Source: Chlorocebus sabaeus
Taxonomy: Eukaryota > Chordata > Mammalia > Primates > Cercopithecidae
Assembly: GCF_047675955.1 (NCBI RefSeq)
Contig: NC_132928.1
Coordinates: 47,176,889 to 47,240,888 of the forward strand
Direction: 5' to 3'
Length of the DNA stretch: 64,000 nt
The position numbers were made by a program, and so were the translations under genes. Positions 24,601 through 39,700 of this stretch are shown in pieces (the first letter of the stretch is position 1; each line of letters opens with the position of its first letter). Below the pieces are notes generated by a model. That model was not told the origin of the DNA. It was given only the letters and a program-made list of their open reading frames with translations, and searched no databases.

Positions 24601-27600
24601 AAAGCCTAGAAGAAATGAATAAATTCTGGGATACAGAGAAAACTACCAGGTTGAATCATGAGGGCACAGAAAATTCAAATGAACAGATAATGAGTAATAA
24701 GATTGAAGCCATAATAAGTTTCCCATCAAAGAAGATGCCAGGACCTGATGGCATTAATTCTACCAAAAATTTAAATAAAAACTAATATTAATTCTACTCA
24801 AACTCTTAAAAAATGCAAAAGGGGAGAATATTAAAAACTCATTCTACACGGCCAACATTAACCCGATACCAAAACCAGAGAAGGATGCAGCAGAGAAAAA
24901 TAAAACTATAGGCCAATATCACTGATGAACACAGATGCAAAAAACCTCAACAAAATACTAGAAACCAGGTCCAACAACACATTAAAAAGATCATTCACCA
25001 TCATATAATGGGATTCATCCCAGGAATACAAGGATGATTCAACATACGCAAATCAATAAACGTGATATATCACATTAAGAGAATCAAGAATAAGAGCCAT
25101 ATGATCATTCCAATAGATGATGAAGCATTCAATAAAATTCAACATCTCTTTATGATAAAAACCCTCAACGAATTGGGTATATAAGAAATATACCTCAAAA
25201 TAATTAATGCAAATATATGATAAACTCACAGCTAACATCATACTGAATGGGGAAAAATTGAAAGTTTTTTCTCTAAGATCTGGAACAAGTCAAGGATGCC
25301 CACTCTCACTACTCTTATTCAATATAGTGGTGGAAGTTCTAGTCAGAACAATTAGGCAAGAGAAAGAAATAAAGGGCATCCAAACTGGAAAGGAAGAAGT
25401 CAAATTAGCCTTGTTCACAGCTGACATAATCTTATCTTTAGAAAAACCTAAAGACTTCACCAACAGCCTATTACATCTCATACATTCAGTAAAGTTGCAG
25501 AATACAAAATCAACATATGAAAATCAGAAGCATTTATATACAACAATGAACAATCTGAAAAAGAAATCAAGAAAGCCATCTCATTGACAACAGCTACGAA
25601 AAGCATAACATACCTAGGAATTAACTTAAACAAAGAACTGAAAAATATATATAAGAAAACACTGATGGAAAAATTGAAGAAGGCACACACACACACACAC
25701 AATTGAAGTATATTCCATGCTCATGGGTTGGAAAACATAATATTATTAAAATGTCTACACTACCCAAAGAAATTTATACATTCAGTGCAATCCCTATCAA
25801 AATACCAATGGCATTCTTCACAGAAATAGAAAAAACAATCCTAAAATTTACATGGAAGCACAAAAGACCCTGAATAGTCACAGCAATCCTGAACAAAAAG
25901 AACAAAGCTGGAGGCATCACTCTAGCTGACTTCAAAATATACTACAAAGCTATAGTTACTAAATCAGCATTGTGCTGGCATTAAAAACAGACACATAGAC
26001 CCGTGAAACAGAATAGACAATTCAGATATAAATCCATGCCTTTGCAGCCAATGCACTTTTGACACAGGTGCCAAGAATGTACAATGGGAGAAAGGACCGT
26101 CTCTTCAATAAATGGTGATAGGAAAACTGAATGTCCATATGCAGCAAAATGAAACCAGACACCTATCTCTCACCACATACAAAAATCAAATAAAAATGTA
26201 TTAAAGGCTTAAATCTAAAACTGTGAAACTACTGGAAGAAAACATTGGGGAAACACGGCAGGACATTGGTTTGGGCAAAGGTTTTTGTGTAAGAAGCATA
26301 GGGAGCCAAAGCGAAAATACACAAATGCATCACATCAAGCTAAAAAGCTTCTGTACAGCAAAGGAAGCAATCAACAAAGTAAAGAGATAACCCACAGAAT
26401 GGGAGAAAATATTTGCAAACTATCCATCTGACAAGAGATTAATAACCAGAATATATAAGGAGCTCAAACATCTCAATAACAAAAAACCCAAATAATCTGA
26501 TTTTTTAAATGTGCAAAAGATCTGAATAGACATTTCTCAAAAGAAGACATTCTTGTCTTCTTTTGTCTTTCATATACCCAAAAGGTATATGAAAAACTGC
26601 TAAGATTACAAATCATGAGAGAAATGCAAGTCAAAACCACAATGAGGTATCATCTTACCCTAGTTAAAGTGGCTATTATCAACAAGACGGGGAATAACAG
26701 ATGCTGGTGAGCATATGTAAAAAGGGGAAACCTTGTACCTGGTTGGTGGCAATGTAAATTAGTATAGCCACTGTGGAAAACAGTATAGAGCTTCCTCAAA
26801 AAGCTAAACATAGAACTACCATGTGATCCAGCAATCCTAATACTGGGTATATATCCAAAGGAAAGGAAATGAGTATGTTGAAGACATATTTGCACTCCCG
26901 TGTTTATTGTAGCACCATTCACAATAGCCAGAATATGGAATCAACCTAAGTGCCCATCAGTGGATGAATGGTTAAAGAAAATGTGGTGTATACAGATACA
27001 CAATAAAATAGTATTAAGCCACAGAAAAGAACAAAATCCTGTCATTTGCAGCAACACGCGTGGAGCTGTAGGTGATTATGTTAAGTGAAATAAGTCAAAC
27101 ACAGAAGGACAAATATCACATGTTTTCACTCATATGTGGGAGCTAAAAAAGTGGATCTCAGGTCGTTACTAGAAGCTGGGAAGGGTAGGGGGTGGGAGGA
27201 TGAAGGAAGTCAGTTTGATCAAGGGGTACAAATACACAGTTAGATAGAAGAAGTAAGACCTAGTGTTCCATGGATCAGTAGGGTGACTATAGTTAGTAAT
27301 CATCTCTCGTACATTTCAAAATATCTAGAAGAGAATAATTTGAATCTGTCTAGCATAAAATAAAATAAAGAAGATGATAGATATCTCAGGTACCCTGATT
27401 TGATCTTTACACATTATATGAATGTATCAAAATATCACATACACCTCCAAAATATGTAAATCTATTATGTATCAATTAAAAAAAATTAGTAGACAGCTTT
27501 CAGGGTATAGTCTATACAAGAAAAATTTATAGACCTTCCATTGTGGATTGACTTTGGTTTTACATAAAAAATTTGACAGGTGAATTAATGTACACTAATA

Positions 27601-30600
27601 TGTCTTAACTTAAAAATATCTGTTTAATGTCATACAGACACATATCATAATTCCTGGCTTTAACTAAAGAATATTAGTCCCATGGTGTTACATAATAGGA
27701 CTTTTCCACATTTATAAATAATGGAGAAAAACATGCTTCCCTTTTCTGGGACTAAGCAACTGCATTTTAACAGTGGAATTTCTGGAATACTGAAGAGCTT
27801 TTAGGACCCAAAGAATAGAAAGATGGAAATCAACTGAGTGATGGCATACAGTAAGATTTTCAGAAGGAGAGATTCTTACTGGACAGGGCTGAAATCACTG
27901 TGTCTCTAACAGATCAAGCCAGTTTCTGCTGGGTAGTCCTAAGGATGAAAAGTCATTTTCAGGGCAGAAGAAAGAGAGGTGGGAAACTTACTTTTCCATT
28001 TCAGAAAAGAAATATAGATCATTGATCACAAAGTTGACAGTGACAATCCTGTGGCCAAATATACGACGCTTTACAAGGGTTGTGTCTCCATTCTCTTGGT
28101 CTGCACTCCGGACATTTGTGGAGGATGGAGCTGAACGTCCCAATGTGTTGTGTGATGTGGTGAAATCTGAGAGAGAAAGAAGAAGGAATTACAATCTTGT
28201 TTGATCAAGTCACTCTTACCCTCAACCTGGGCATAACAAAAAGAAGAAAGGAGACTGTGAATCTACCCTTTTGGCCTACTGAAATAGTCACTTTCTGCCA
28301 TTGGGCTCAACCTTTTACTTGGACTTGAAAAATCCAACTACTCAGATAGTATGACAACACACATAAAACATAAGTCAACTGAGCACTGAAGGTGCTTATC
28401 TCATAGAAATAGAATCACACCACAGTTATGCTAATCCCTAAGGTTTCTGCAGAGACTGTGAAAATGAAACATGCAGATGTGACCTTCCAAATGGAGTGTG
28501 TAGCACTGATGGTGCTTACTCAAGTTTTATCAGGAAGTAATTTAGGAGCAAATGAGGAAAGCAGCACAAAGAAAAAGTCAAAATATCAGGAGTAAAGAAG
28601 TTTATTAAGGAAACCGAGGGTGGAAAGCTAGAGTACAAAAGAGAGTAACGAGTACCGGAGAGCACAAGAGCCACTAGAAGATTTGGATTGTGTGTCAGAA
28701 AAATAAAATGCTTCCTTTAGAAAGTTTCTTGACTAAATTATATCCAAAGACATCTCTTCATAGGGATTCAAGTCTGAGAAAAGAACAGGTTTGGGCTGGA
28801 TCTGACAGATAGACCCTGGTTAATTATCTGGCTGGGTTTCAGAAAAATGTCTAATCTGGCTCTAGAATTTACCATTCTGTCTGCAAATCCTTTATTCTGG
28901 AGTGCTGTTCAGGATTTATTGAAGTCGGTGTGGTGTTCCCTATGGCACAGGTGGGATTCCTTTTGGTGCAGTATTGTATATAGAATGGGAGGCTAACTAC
29001 AAGAATCCATAAATACCTAGCACTTGTTATGTCTCAGACATTGTGCTAGACCCTAGGGTTACTATACTGAATAAGATCCCTCACCTACTGTCTTTCAATC
29101 TTTCTCTCTTAGACTTGAGTTTGAAGGGGAAAAAAAGTCTAGATAACAGTGGAAATTGATATGATGGTTAGGGATTCTAGGAAAAGAGGGTGATAAATTC
29201 ACCCAATAAACCTGGAAGCCATCGGATGCTTGTAAACTGGCTCTGGTAGTAGAGGGGGAGACCTAATTTGTATTATTCGCTAATGTAGGTAGTAAATATT
29301 CTCACTGTAATAGATTTTTAGCTACTGACGTTTGTTCAGTAGCTCACAAAATTTCAGGATATTTAAAAGCTGGCTCTTACCAGCCAGTATGAGCAGCTCC
29401 AACTCACTATTACCTGGGAATCGTATTTGACTTCTTCCTCTTTCCACATCCAATTAGTCACCAAATATTGTTGATTCTACTTTCTACATATATTTCAAGT
29501 GTATCTACTATTGGTCTTCCTTGCAGTGACATTTGTTTAAAGCATCATCATTTTTCACTTGTTCCAAAAGCCGCTTTAGTGTTCTCGGGGTCAGGACTAG
29601 GGCCCTGACCTGCTAAGGTGAGGTAGGTGCCTAGGACACAGTTTAAGGAAGCATTCACGATCAACGTGTTACAAGTGCGGGGTTGGCATCTGCATGAGCC
29701 TGACGGTCAGTGCCTCCTTAATTTTTGTGTGTTATATGCCTCCCTTGCCTTACCCTAGTTCTAGCCCTGACTGTGCTTCCTACACTTAATTTTGCTTTTG
29801 TGTAGTATATTCCCTACATTACAGTCAGGATGATCATTCTAACTTGGCTACTGTTACTAATCTGCTGAATTTTTTTTTTTTTTTTTTTTTTGAGGGAGTC
29901 TCGCTCCGTTGTCCAGGCTGGAGTGCAATGGTGCGATCTCAGCTCACTGCAAGCTCCGCTTCCAGGGTTTAAGCAGTTCTCCTGTCTCAGCCTCCTGAGT
30001 AGCTGGGATTACAGGCATGTGCCACCATGCCCGGTTAATTTTTGTATTGTTAGTAGAGACGGGGTGTCACCATATTGGTCAGGCTGGTCTCGAACTCCTG
30101 ACCTCTGGTGATACACCCACCTTGCCCTCCAAAGTACTAGGATTACAGGCTTGAGCCACCACTCCCAGCCTGCTGAAACTTTTTTATCAGAACGTCCACT
30201 TTTGTCCAAGATAGAGTGCCAAGGACTGGATTTATCTTCCCTGCAGAAACGATTTTTAAAAATCAGACGAAATATATTGAAACAGTTTTTAAGACACTGA
30301 CTATCAGAGAATTAAGGACAGTGATCACTAAGATTTGGGAAAAATGAGTGAACCCTACTTCTGCCCCACGTTACCACCTTGAGATAGGATCCATTCCACA
30401 GTCAGGGAGGGAAAACCCAGATCAAGTTCGGTGGACTCTGAATTGAGGAGAGGGACCTGAGAGTCCAGTGAGACCAATATGGCTAGAGTTTACAAGACAG
30501 AGTTCAAAGAGGAGAGGGAGAACCTGGAAATCTGTGGAGGTTCCCTCAAGTACTCAGCAGAGTGCTGACCAGCTCAAGATGAGAGGAAATTACCCAAAGC

Positions 30601-33600
30601 TTGAGCGTAGGGGGATCTGCAAGCATTAAAGAACGGTCCTTGGTGCTCACACAGAAGCAGAAATAGTGCCTGTTTCCACCGGGAGACTAGAAAAACTCAT
30701 AATTTATGAGGAATCTAGTAGAATACTCAGGAAGGTTTTACCTCAGTAGTGGAGAATAGCCATACAAATAACATGGCTCTGGATTCACTTAACCAATGAT
30801 TAAAGGAAGATCCAAAAGAATAAAACTATTTTCGAGTAACTTAACTGCATCCCTGAACAAAGTTCAGGCATATTTTATAGGAAGACAAAAATATCCAACA
30901 CCTAAAAAGATAAAATTGACAATGTCTGGAAACCTATTTTAAGGTTCTTATTCTTTATCTGAAATACTTCGGACCAGAAGTGTTTCAGATTTTGGAGTTT
31001 TGAAATATCTGCATATACACAATGAGACATTTTGGGGATGGAACCCAAATCTTTTTTTTTTTTTTTTGAGACGGAGTCTTGCTCTGTCTCCCAGGCTGGA
31101 TGGAGTGCAGTGGCGCGATCTCGGCTCACTGCAAGCTCCGCCTCCCGGGTTCACGCCATTCTCCTGCCTCAGCCTCCCGAGTAGCTGGGACTACAGGCGC
31201 CCGCCACCTCGCCCGGCTAGTTTTTTGTATTTTTTAGTAGAGACGGGGTTTCACCGTGTTAGCCAGGATGGTCTCGATCTCTGACCTCGTGATCCGCCCG
31301 TCTCGGCCTCCCAAAGTGCTGGGATTACAGGCCTGAGCCAACGCGCCGGGCCTGGAACCCAAATCTAAACACGAAATTTATTTATGTTTGTATATTCCTT
31401 ATACATATAGCCTTAAGGTAATTTTATTTTTTTCCTTGGGGACACTGAAAAAATTGTGTATTGCACCCCTCCCTGCCTTTTGACTGCAACCTGTTACATG
31501 AGGTTAGGTGTGAAATTTTCCATTTGTGGTGTCATATCAGTACTCAAAAAGTTTTGGATTTTGGAGGATTTCAGATTTTGGATCTTCAAAAGACACTACT
31601 TAAAAAATGAAAAAGCAAGCCATCAACCGAGAGAAAATATTTTCGAAATATATCCATCAAAAATATTCCCAGATTATGTAAAGAATTCTTATAATCCAAT
31701 AATAAGACAATAAAGTTCTTAAAAAATGGGCAAGAGATACGGACAGACACTTCACTAAAAATAGCACAATATGTATGGCAAATTGTATGGTTTGGCCGTG
31801 TCTTCACCCAAATCTCATCTTGAATTCCCATGTGTTGTGGGAGGAACCTGGTGGGAGATAATTGAATCACAAGGGCAGGTCTTTTCTGTGTTGTTCTCAT
31901 GATAGTGAATAAGTCTCATGAGATTTGATGGTTTTAAAATAGGGGAGTTTCCCTACACAACCTCCTGTCTGCCTGCTGCCATCCACATAAGATGTGATTT
32001 GCTCCTCCTTGCCTTCTGCCATGATTGTGAGGCCTCCCCACTCACATGGAACTGTGAGTCCATTAAAACCTCCTTTTCTTCCCTGTCTCGGGTATGTCTT
32101 TATCAGTAGTGTGAAAATGGACTAACATGGCAAGCAAGCACATGAACACATACTCAACATCATTAGTCATTAGACAAAATAAAAATTAAACGAAAACAAA
32201 ATACCATTACATACCCTCTAGAATGGCTAAAATTAAAAAGATGGATAATACCAAAGGTTGGTGAGGATGGGGAATGATTGAAACTTTCCTACGTTGGTGG
32301 TGAAAATGCAAAAATGGTACAACCACTTTGGAAAACAGCTTGACAATTCCTTATAAAGTTAACATACACTTACCACATAACCCAGCACTTCTACTTTCAG
32401 ATATTTACCCAAAAGAAATAACATATATCCACACAAATACTTGTACTTGAATATTCATAGCAGAGTAATTCATAACAGCCCCAAAGTGGAATCAACCCAA
32501 TATGTAACAATTGGTGAATGCATAAACAAATTGTACTATGGTACACAAATTGTACAATGGAATACTACCCAGCAATAAAAAGGAATGAGCTACTGATATA
32601 TGCAATAGCATAGACGAATCTCAAAAGCATCATGCTATATAAAAGAAGCTGGTCACAAGAGACTATTGCATGCATGCACTAAGACTACTGCTTGATTCCA
32701 TTTATATTAAATTCCTTAAAAGACTAAACTGTAGTAATAGAAAGTAGGTCAGTTGTTGCCAGACCAGAGAGTAGTAGTGGAAGGGGAAGGGTGTTTTTTA
32801 AAAAGACACATAAAGGAATTTCTTGTGATGAAGCAAGTATTCTATATCATGACTGCAGAGATACTTACATTCTCAAATTGCACAATTAAAATTGGTGAAT
32901 TTTACTGTATAAAATTGTAGCTTAAAAAGCGATTCTAAAAAGTAATTTAAAAATAAATGGAAAGAAAAGAAAACAAAGCAGCAAGAATGCGTAACTCTTG
33001 AGGAGTTTTGTTTAAAAGGGAAACAGACAAATGTGCCAGATAATTTGAGGGGAATGTAGAATCAGGGAGAATTTATTATTAATTTTTGTTTGAGAGGTAC
33101 TGTGTCATATTTGGTGCCAACTGAGTAATCCAGCAGAGAAAATAAAAATGATGCAGGAGAATAAGTAAAAATGACTGGATGAATACCCTTGAGTAGATGA
33201 GGGCCTGGATGCTCTTTAGGAACAAGGACAGGCAGCCTACTCAGTGACCAGAGCCTGTGAATACAGAGGAGGCTGACCAGGTGATTCAGAGGAGGAAAGC
33301 TGTTAAACTTCTCTTCTGATTGCTTCTGTTTTCTCAGATACTAAACACACACACTCCTAAGAAAATCAGTAAGATGAATGGAGTGGAAGCTCCAATGGGA
33401 ATCAAAGTTTGTGTAAGGCAGGAAACTATAGAACGAGTATGAAAACACATGTACATTTTAAAAGGCAATAGTAAAATAAATGCTTGTGTTCAAGATAGGG
33501 GTTGCATCTGTGATGGGTAAAGGGGCACCAGGTGTCATCTGAGTTACGCCATTTTCTATTTCTTGGCATGGATGATGGGTATTCAGCTGCTCATATAGTC

Positions 33601-33736
33601 ACTTATAAGTATGGTATATTTCAAATAAAAGAACTTAGACCAGTGGCAGGCTGACTGTCACAAGCTCTTCCCTGTATCTAAGGGGAATTGGAAGTCTGGT
33701 AGACCTCCTATTGAATTGGATAAGTACAGGTCTTGG

Positions 33737-33767
<31 letters not shown>

Positions 33768-36700
33768 TGAGACGGAGTCTCGCTCTGTCACCCAGGCTGG
33801 AGTGCAGTGGCGCAATCTCGGCTCACTGCAAGCTCCGCCTCCCGGGTTCACGCCATTCTCCTGCCTCAGCCTCCCGAGTAGCTGGGACTACAGGCGCCCG
33901 CCACTGCGCCCGGCTAATTTTTTTCTATTTTTTAGTAGAGACGGGGTTTCACCATGGTCTCGATCTCCTGACCTTGTGATCCGCCCGCCTCGGCCTCCCA
34001 AAGTGCTGGGATTACAGGCGTGAGCCACCGCGCCCAGCAGGTCTTGGGTTCTAACATAATATTGAAGAAGTAGGAAGTCAAAGAATGATGAAACAGGACT
34101 TCCTACCATTCTGGGGCGTGAGGGCTTGAGCTGGTTTTATTTAAAAGAAGAAACAAAAGAACTAGAACTATTTTTTTTCTTTTTGAGATGGAGTCTCGCT
34201 CTGTCACCCAGACTGGAGTGCAGTGGTGCAATCTCGGCTCACTGCAAACTCTGCCTCCTGGTTCAAACGATTCTCCTGCCTCAGCCTCCCGAGTAGCTGG
34301 GATTACAGGTGCACACCACCACGCCCAGTTAATTTTTGTATTTTAGTAGAGATGAAGTTCCACCATGTTGGTTAGGCTGGTCTCTAACTCCCAACCTCAA
34401 GTGATCCACCCACCTTGGCCTACCAAAGTGCTGAGATTACAGGCATAAGCCACCATGCCTGGTCTGCTAGAACTATTATTGAAGCCAAAATATTTGGTTG
34501 TGAAGCAGTTCATAAAAGATATATACAAACTTTTTTCAAATTAAAATAAATAATATTAAGATACCAATAGAAAAATAGACAAACGGCATAAACAGCTCAA
34601 GAAAGAATACAAATGGCCAGTAAATAAAGATGCTCAACTACTAAAGAAATATAAATAAGAATAGATTATCTGGCACATTATTTTTTATTTACCAGGTTGG
34701 CAGTTTTTAAAAATGTACAACACACTGTGTTGATGAGAATGTGAGAAACCAGACACTAGTTTATATGGTTGGCAAGAGTTTAAATTAGTGCAATGTTTTT
34801 GGAGGGCCAAAATTTAACTGTTTTTAACCATTTACCCATCATTCCCATTTTAAGGAACTTGTTTCATAGAAGCACACAATTGCAAAATATGTATGTTTTG
34901 CAGCTTTTTAAAAAAATTTAATCATTATTATATTTTTATTTATTTATTTATTTTTTATTATACTTTATGTTCTAGGGTACATGTGCACAACGTACAGGTT
35001 TGTTACATATGTATACATGTGCCATGTTGGTGTGCTGCACCCATTAACTCGTCATTTACATTAGGCATATCTCCTAATGTTATCCCTCCCCACTCCCCCC
35101 ACCCCACAATAGGGGTGTGATGTTCCCCTTGCCGTGTCCAGGTGATCTCATTGTTCAATTCTCACCTAGGAGTGAGAACATGTGGTGTTTGGTTTTCTGT
35201 TCTTGTGATAGTTTGCTGAGAATGATGGTTTCCAGCTGCATCCATATCCCTACAAAGGACACGAACTCATCCTTTTTTATGGCTGCATAGTATTCCATGG
35301 TGTATATGTGCCACATTTTCTTAATCCAGTCTATCATTGATGGACATTTGGGTTGGTTCCAAGTCTTTGCTATTGTGAATAGTGCTGCAATAAACATATG
35401 TGTGCATGTGTCTTTATAGCAGCATGATTTATAATCCTTTGGGTATATCCCCAGTAATGGGATGGCTGGGTCAAATGGTATTTCGAGTTCTAGATCCTTG
35501 AGGAATCGCCACACTGTCTTCCACAATGGTTGAACTAGTTTACAGTCCCACCAACAGTGTAAAAGTGTTCCTGTTTCTCCACATCCTCTCTAGCACCTGT
35601 TGTTTCCTGACTTTTTAATGATTGCCATTCTAACTGGTGTGAGATAGTATCTAATTGTGGTTTTGATTTGCATTCCTCTGATGGCGAGTGATGATGAGCA
35701 TTTTTTCATGTTTCTGTTGGCTGCATAAATGTCTTCTTTTGAGAAGTGTCTATTCATATCCTTTTCCAACTTTTTATTGGGGTTGTTTTTTTCTTATAAA
35801 TTTGTTTGAGTTCTTTGTAGGTTCTGGATATTAGCCCTTTGTCAGATGAGTAGATTGCAAAAATTTTCTCCCATTCTGTAGGTTGCCTGTTCACTCTGAT
35901 GGTAGTTTCTTTGCTGTGCAGAAGCTTTTTAGTTTAATTAGATCCCATTTGTCAATTTTGGCTTTTGTTGCCATTGCTTTTGGTGTTTTAGACATGAAGT
36001 CCTTGCCCATGCCTATGTCCTGAATGGTATTGCCTAGGTTGTCTTCTAAGGTTTTTATGGTTGCAGCATTGTTTAAGTGAAAGTTGGAACAACACAAATG
36101 TCATCAAAAGAGTCATGATTTGTCACTGCCAATCTTTCCAGTCTCATCTCAAGCATTTGCCTCATCTCATTAATCTCTAGTCCAATTGGCCTGATTGCAG
36201 TTTCTGAATTGCACCCTCCTCTTTCTTATTTTATGATTCTGTGCATACCTATAAATCACTCTCCTCCCATCCCACCTACCTAACTTGGCCATTTCTGAAA
36301 ACTCAATGTTATGTCATTTTCTGGGAGACATTTTCACTGGCCCTGTGCCTTAACTGATAGGATCTCTCTGCAATTATCATTGGGATCACTCATCACAATT
36401 ATATAATAATAGCAGTAACACTAGCTAACCCTCTTATAGCATGTACTATTGCCAAGCATAGTTCTAATAACCCTGTGAAATAGAAACAATTCTCATTTCC
36501 ATTCTACAGATGAGAAAACAGAGATACAAAGTAATTTTCCCAAGGTCCTTCAACTAGAAAGTAGCAGATTCAAATCCAGGCATTCTGGCTCCAATATCTG
36601 TGGCTTGAATTTTCTGTTTGAAATCTGTAGGTGCTACAGGGCAGATCCTCTGCTGCAGGCTCACTACTGTTCACTACTGTATCTCCAGCACCTGGCAAAC

Positions 36701-39700
36701 TGCTTGCCACATAGCAGATTCTTGAAAAGTGTGTTAAATGAATGAATGAATGAGTGAAGCTGTTGAATTAATCCATATAGTGGACATTTTATGGCAGTCA
36801 AAAACAAGTCAGATATATGTGTACTGATATAAAATGATGTCCAAGACAAATCGTTGAGCAAAAAAAAAAAAAAAAAAAAAAAAGCAAATTACAAATCAAA
36901 TATATGGGATCAATTTTGTGGGAAAAGTAAATATTAAGATACATACACAGAAAAATAATTAGGAGGTAGGTTTACAAGCATTAACAATGTTATCTCTTGA
37001 GGGAATTTCACTTCTATTCTATATATTTCTGTAATTGTTGTTACCTTTCTTTATTAACAGCATGTATTACTTTATAAGCAGAAAAATTTTGAAAATAATT
37101 TTTAAAGAGCAAATTCAAAAACATAAGGAAATTATTTTGTAAAATGAAAGATTTTGCAGTGCCTTAGGTTAATTATTCCCTACCCTTGCTGGTTCCTTAA
37201 GCAGAGACTTCCGGGCTTGCATCCTCTCTAGGCAGGCCTGGGCTTGGTTTTGCACACAGGACCTGGGGTTTTTTTGCTAGACTCCAGGCTGCCACAGGCA
37301 TGACACAAAGCAATAAGCTTCTTATGTGGGCTGACCCTCATGGCTAAAATATCAACAGGGAGTGGGGGTAAATACAGAAATGACTTACTTTCCTTGCTAT
37401 TTTGCATTTCCTGGCGAAGATAGTCTTCAAATTCCTGGCGCTTATTAGGATTCAACATAAATCTGCGGTACTTGCAAAAGCTCCTGATAAAGCTGATCAT
37501 TCTCAGCCAGCCTTTCTTCTGGGGAAAGAAAGAGGAGTATAACATGTTCATTAGTATAGTTGCTGTTCACCGAGAGTCTACTGTGTGCCAAAACTTGGCA
37601 TTCATTCCATTTAATCCTCACAACACCTCCATAAAGGAATAATTTTCAGCTCCAATTTAAAGGTGAGGAAACTCAAGTTAGAGAGCTTGTATAATCTGCC
37701 CGTAATTAAGTAGCTGGAGGGTGAAAGATTCCAGCTTCAACAGACTGGAGCCATTTGCCCATGCTCCTTCTACCATAGCCTTTCAACAGTGAAGATGTGA
37801 GATGCTGTGATTGGGAGAGGGAGCGTGAGAGCTAAAAACTGGAAGAAAAGAGGACAGAAATAAAGAACCAAAGGCTCAGGCAAATTTGGAAACACTGAAG
37901 GAATAAGAAAATGAGCAAAACCATTTCTAAGCATTTAAAAAAGAAAATATAATTATTTGCACCCACTCATACAGCTACATACACACACATACACACACAC
38001 ACGCACATAAATTTCATAAGTTTCTTCATCTGTTTTTTAATAGGTACCTAGGAACCACTGTACATTTTATTTGTCCTTCAAGAAATTGATACTTAGAGCC
38101 AGAAAGACTCTTGTTGATTAACTAGTTCAGTTATCTCAGTCTACAGAGAGGGAAACAACATAAGCATGGCTTTAGACAGAAAGCAGTGAAGTATAAAATG
38201 CACTGAATTTGGGATCAAAAAGTTTGAGTCTGGAGCTCAGCTTCTCAGAACCGAATTGTGTAATTTGGGCCAGGTTACTTAACCTATGTCTCCATGTCTC
38301 CATGTGTAAGCTAGAAACAATAGCCCTTCAGGGTTGCAGTGAGACTTAGTGGTTACATGTAAACCCCAATGCAATGCTTGACAAAGAGTAGGTATTAAGT
38401 ACGTGTTGGTTTCCTTTTATCTTATTTTCTAAGAACTAGAAGGTCTGAAATTAAACCAAGTGCACTGGTTCTGGGTACAGTATTCTTTTTAGTAGCCCAT
38501 ATGACCATTCATGGTGCCCTGACATGGAGTTTATTCATATATGGAGGAAACACAGAGGAGAAAAGGAAGAGTAACACATTTTCATCCCTGAGTATTGGAT
38601 CAATGGACTTAGGCATTATTTTCTGAGATATCTTAGAATGATCTTTGGAGTCAGATCAAGCTGGGCTAAAATTTTTCTGATACTGACCAACTCTAAAACA
38701 CAGTGAGCAAGTGATTCTCTAACGGGGCATGTATTTTTTGTTGTTGTTCTCAAACCATATAGAGACTTTCCTGAGTAACATTCCTGTCTCCTCTTTCTTC
38801 CTTTTTTTCTGTCCTCCCATAGGACAAAGAATGAGCTAGATAGTTTGAAAGAAGGAAATGGTGTTCTCAGTACTTTGCATTCTCTCTCTGGTTTGTTTGT
38901 CTGCAAGACACCTGTTTCAAGCTCACCTTTTGTTATACAGTAAGAAGCTCACCCTGGTAAGTGGAGGTCTAAGTTGTTCCATTAGACCAGTGACAAGGTT
39001 TGTAAGTTTAATTTGGGTGCAGAGGACCAGCAAAATCACTTTGCTTCATTGCCAATCCATGTCCTCCACACTAACTTTCAACTAGAAGAACTCCATGTGT
39101 CCAACCCCTGTACCTATTACTCAGTTGATTCCAATCACAGGTAGAGAAGAGAGGGACTTCTTAAATCCCTAGTATAATAATTTGAGTCTCAGATTCCTCC
39201 TTTGCAAAATGGGGATTTAAAAACCTACCCCCAAGACGATGGTTTTCTTGTCTCTAATGTCTTGTTTCACTTTCTTCTTCACTAACCTGGGATTCCTGTA
39301 GGTAAGCTGACACTATCTTTGAGGGCTTCCTAGACGAAACTCGTACTTCACTTTGCACTTCCACCTCCTCAGGGCGAGGTGGGAACAGGTCTTGATAATC
39401 TTTAAACCTGCCAGAAAGACATCAGGAATATCAAACAGGACAAAAATCCAGCACATAAAAGATAACGGTCCAGGCAAACCTACCTCAGCCTCTGGAGGAA
39501 GTCTCAGTGGTAATTGGGGAATGGTAAAATATTGAAAAATTATCTTCTTTATCAGACCTGTGTTAATGTCAGCCTAACCTTCCTGAGCAACACTGTATTG
39601 TTTCTTGTTAATGTAAATGAACAGAAATGTGTGTGTGTGTGTTTGTGTGTGTGTTTGTGTGTGTGTCAGGTAGATAGGTAGGAAAGTTCAAGGTAAGTTT

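Noticed and set aside
23210..25587. Possible active L1 endonuclease/reverse transcriptase
   Set aside because: Frames are broken many times and the RT catalytic box is mutated.
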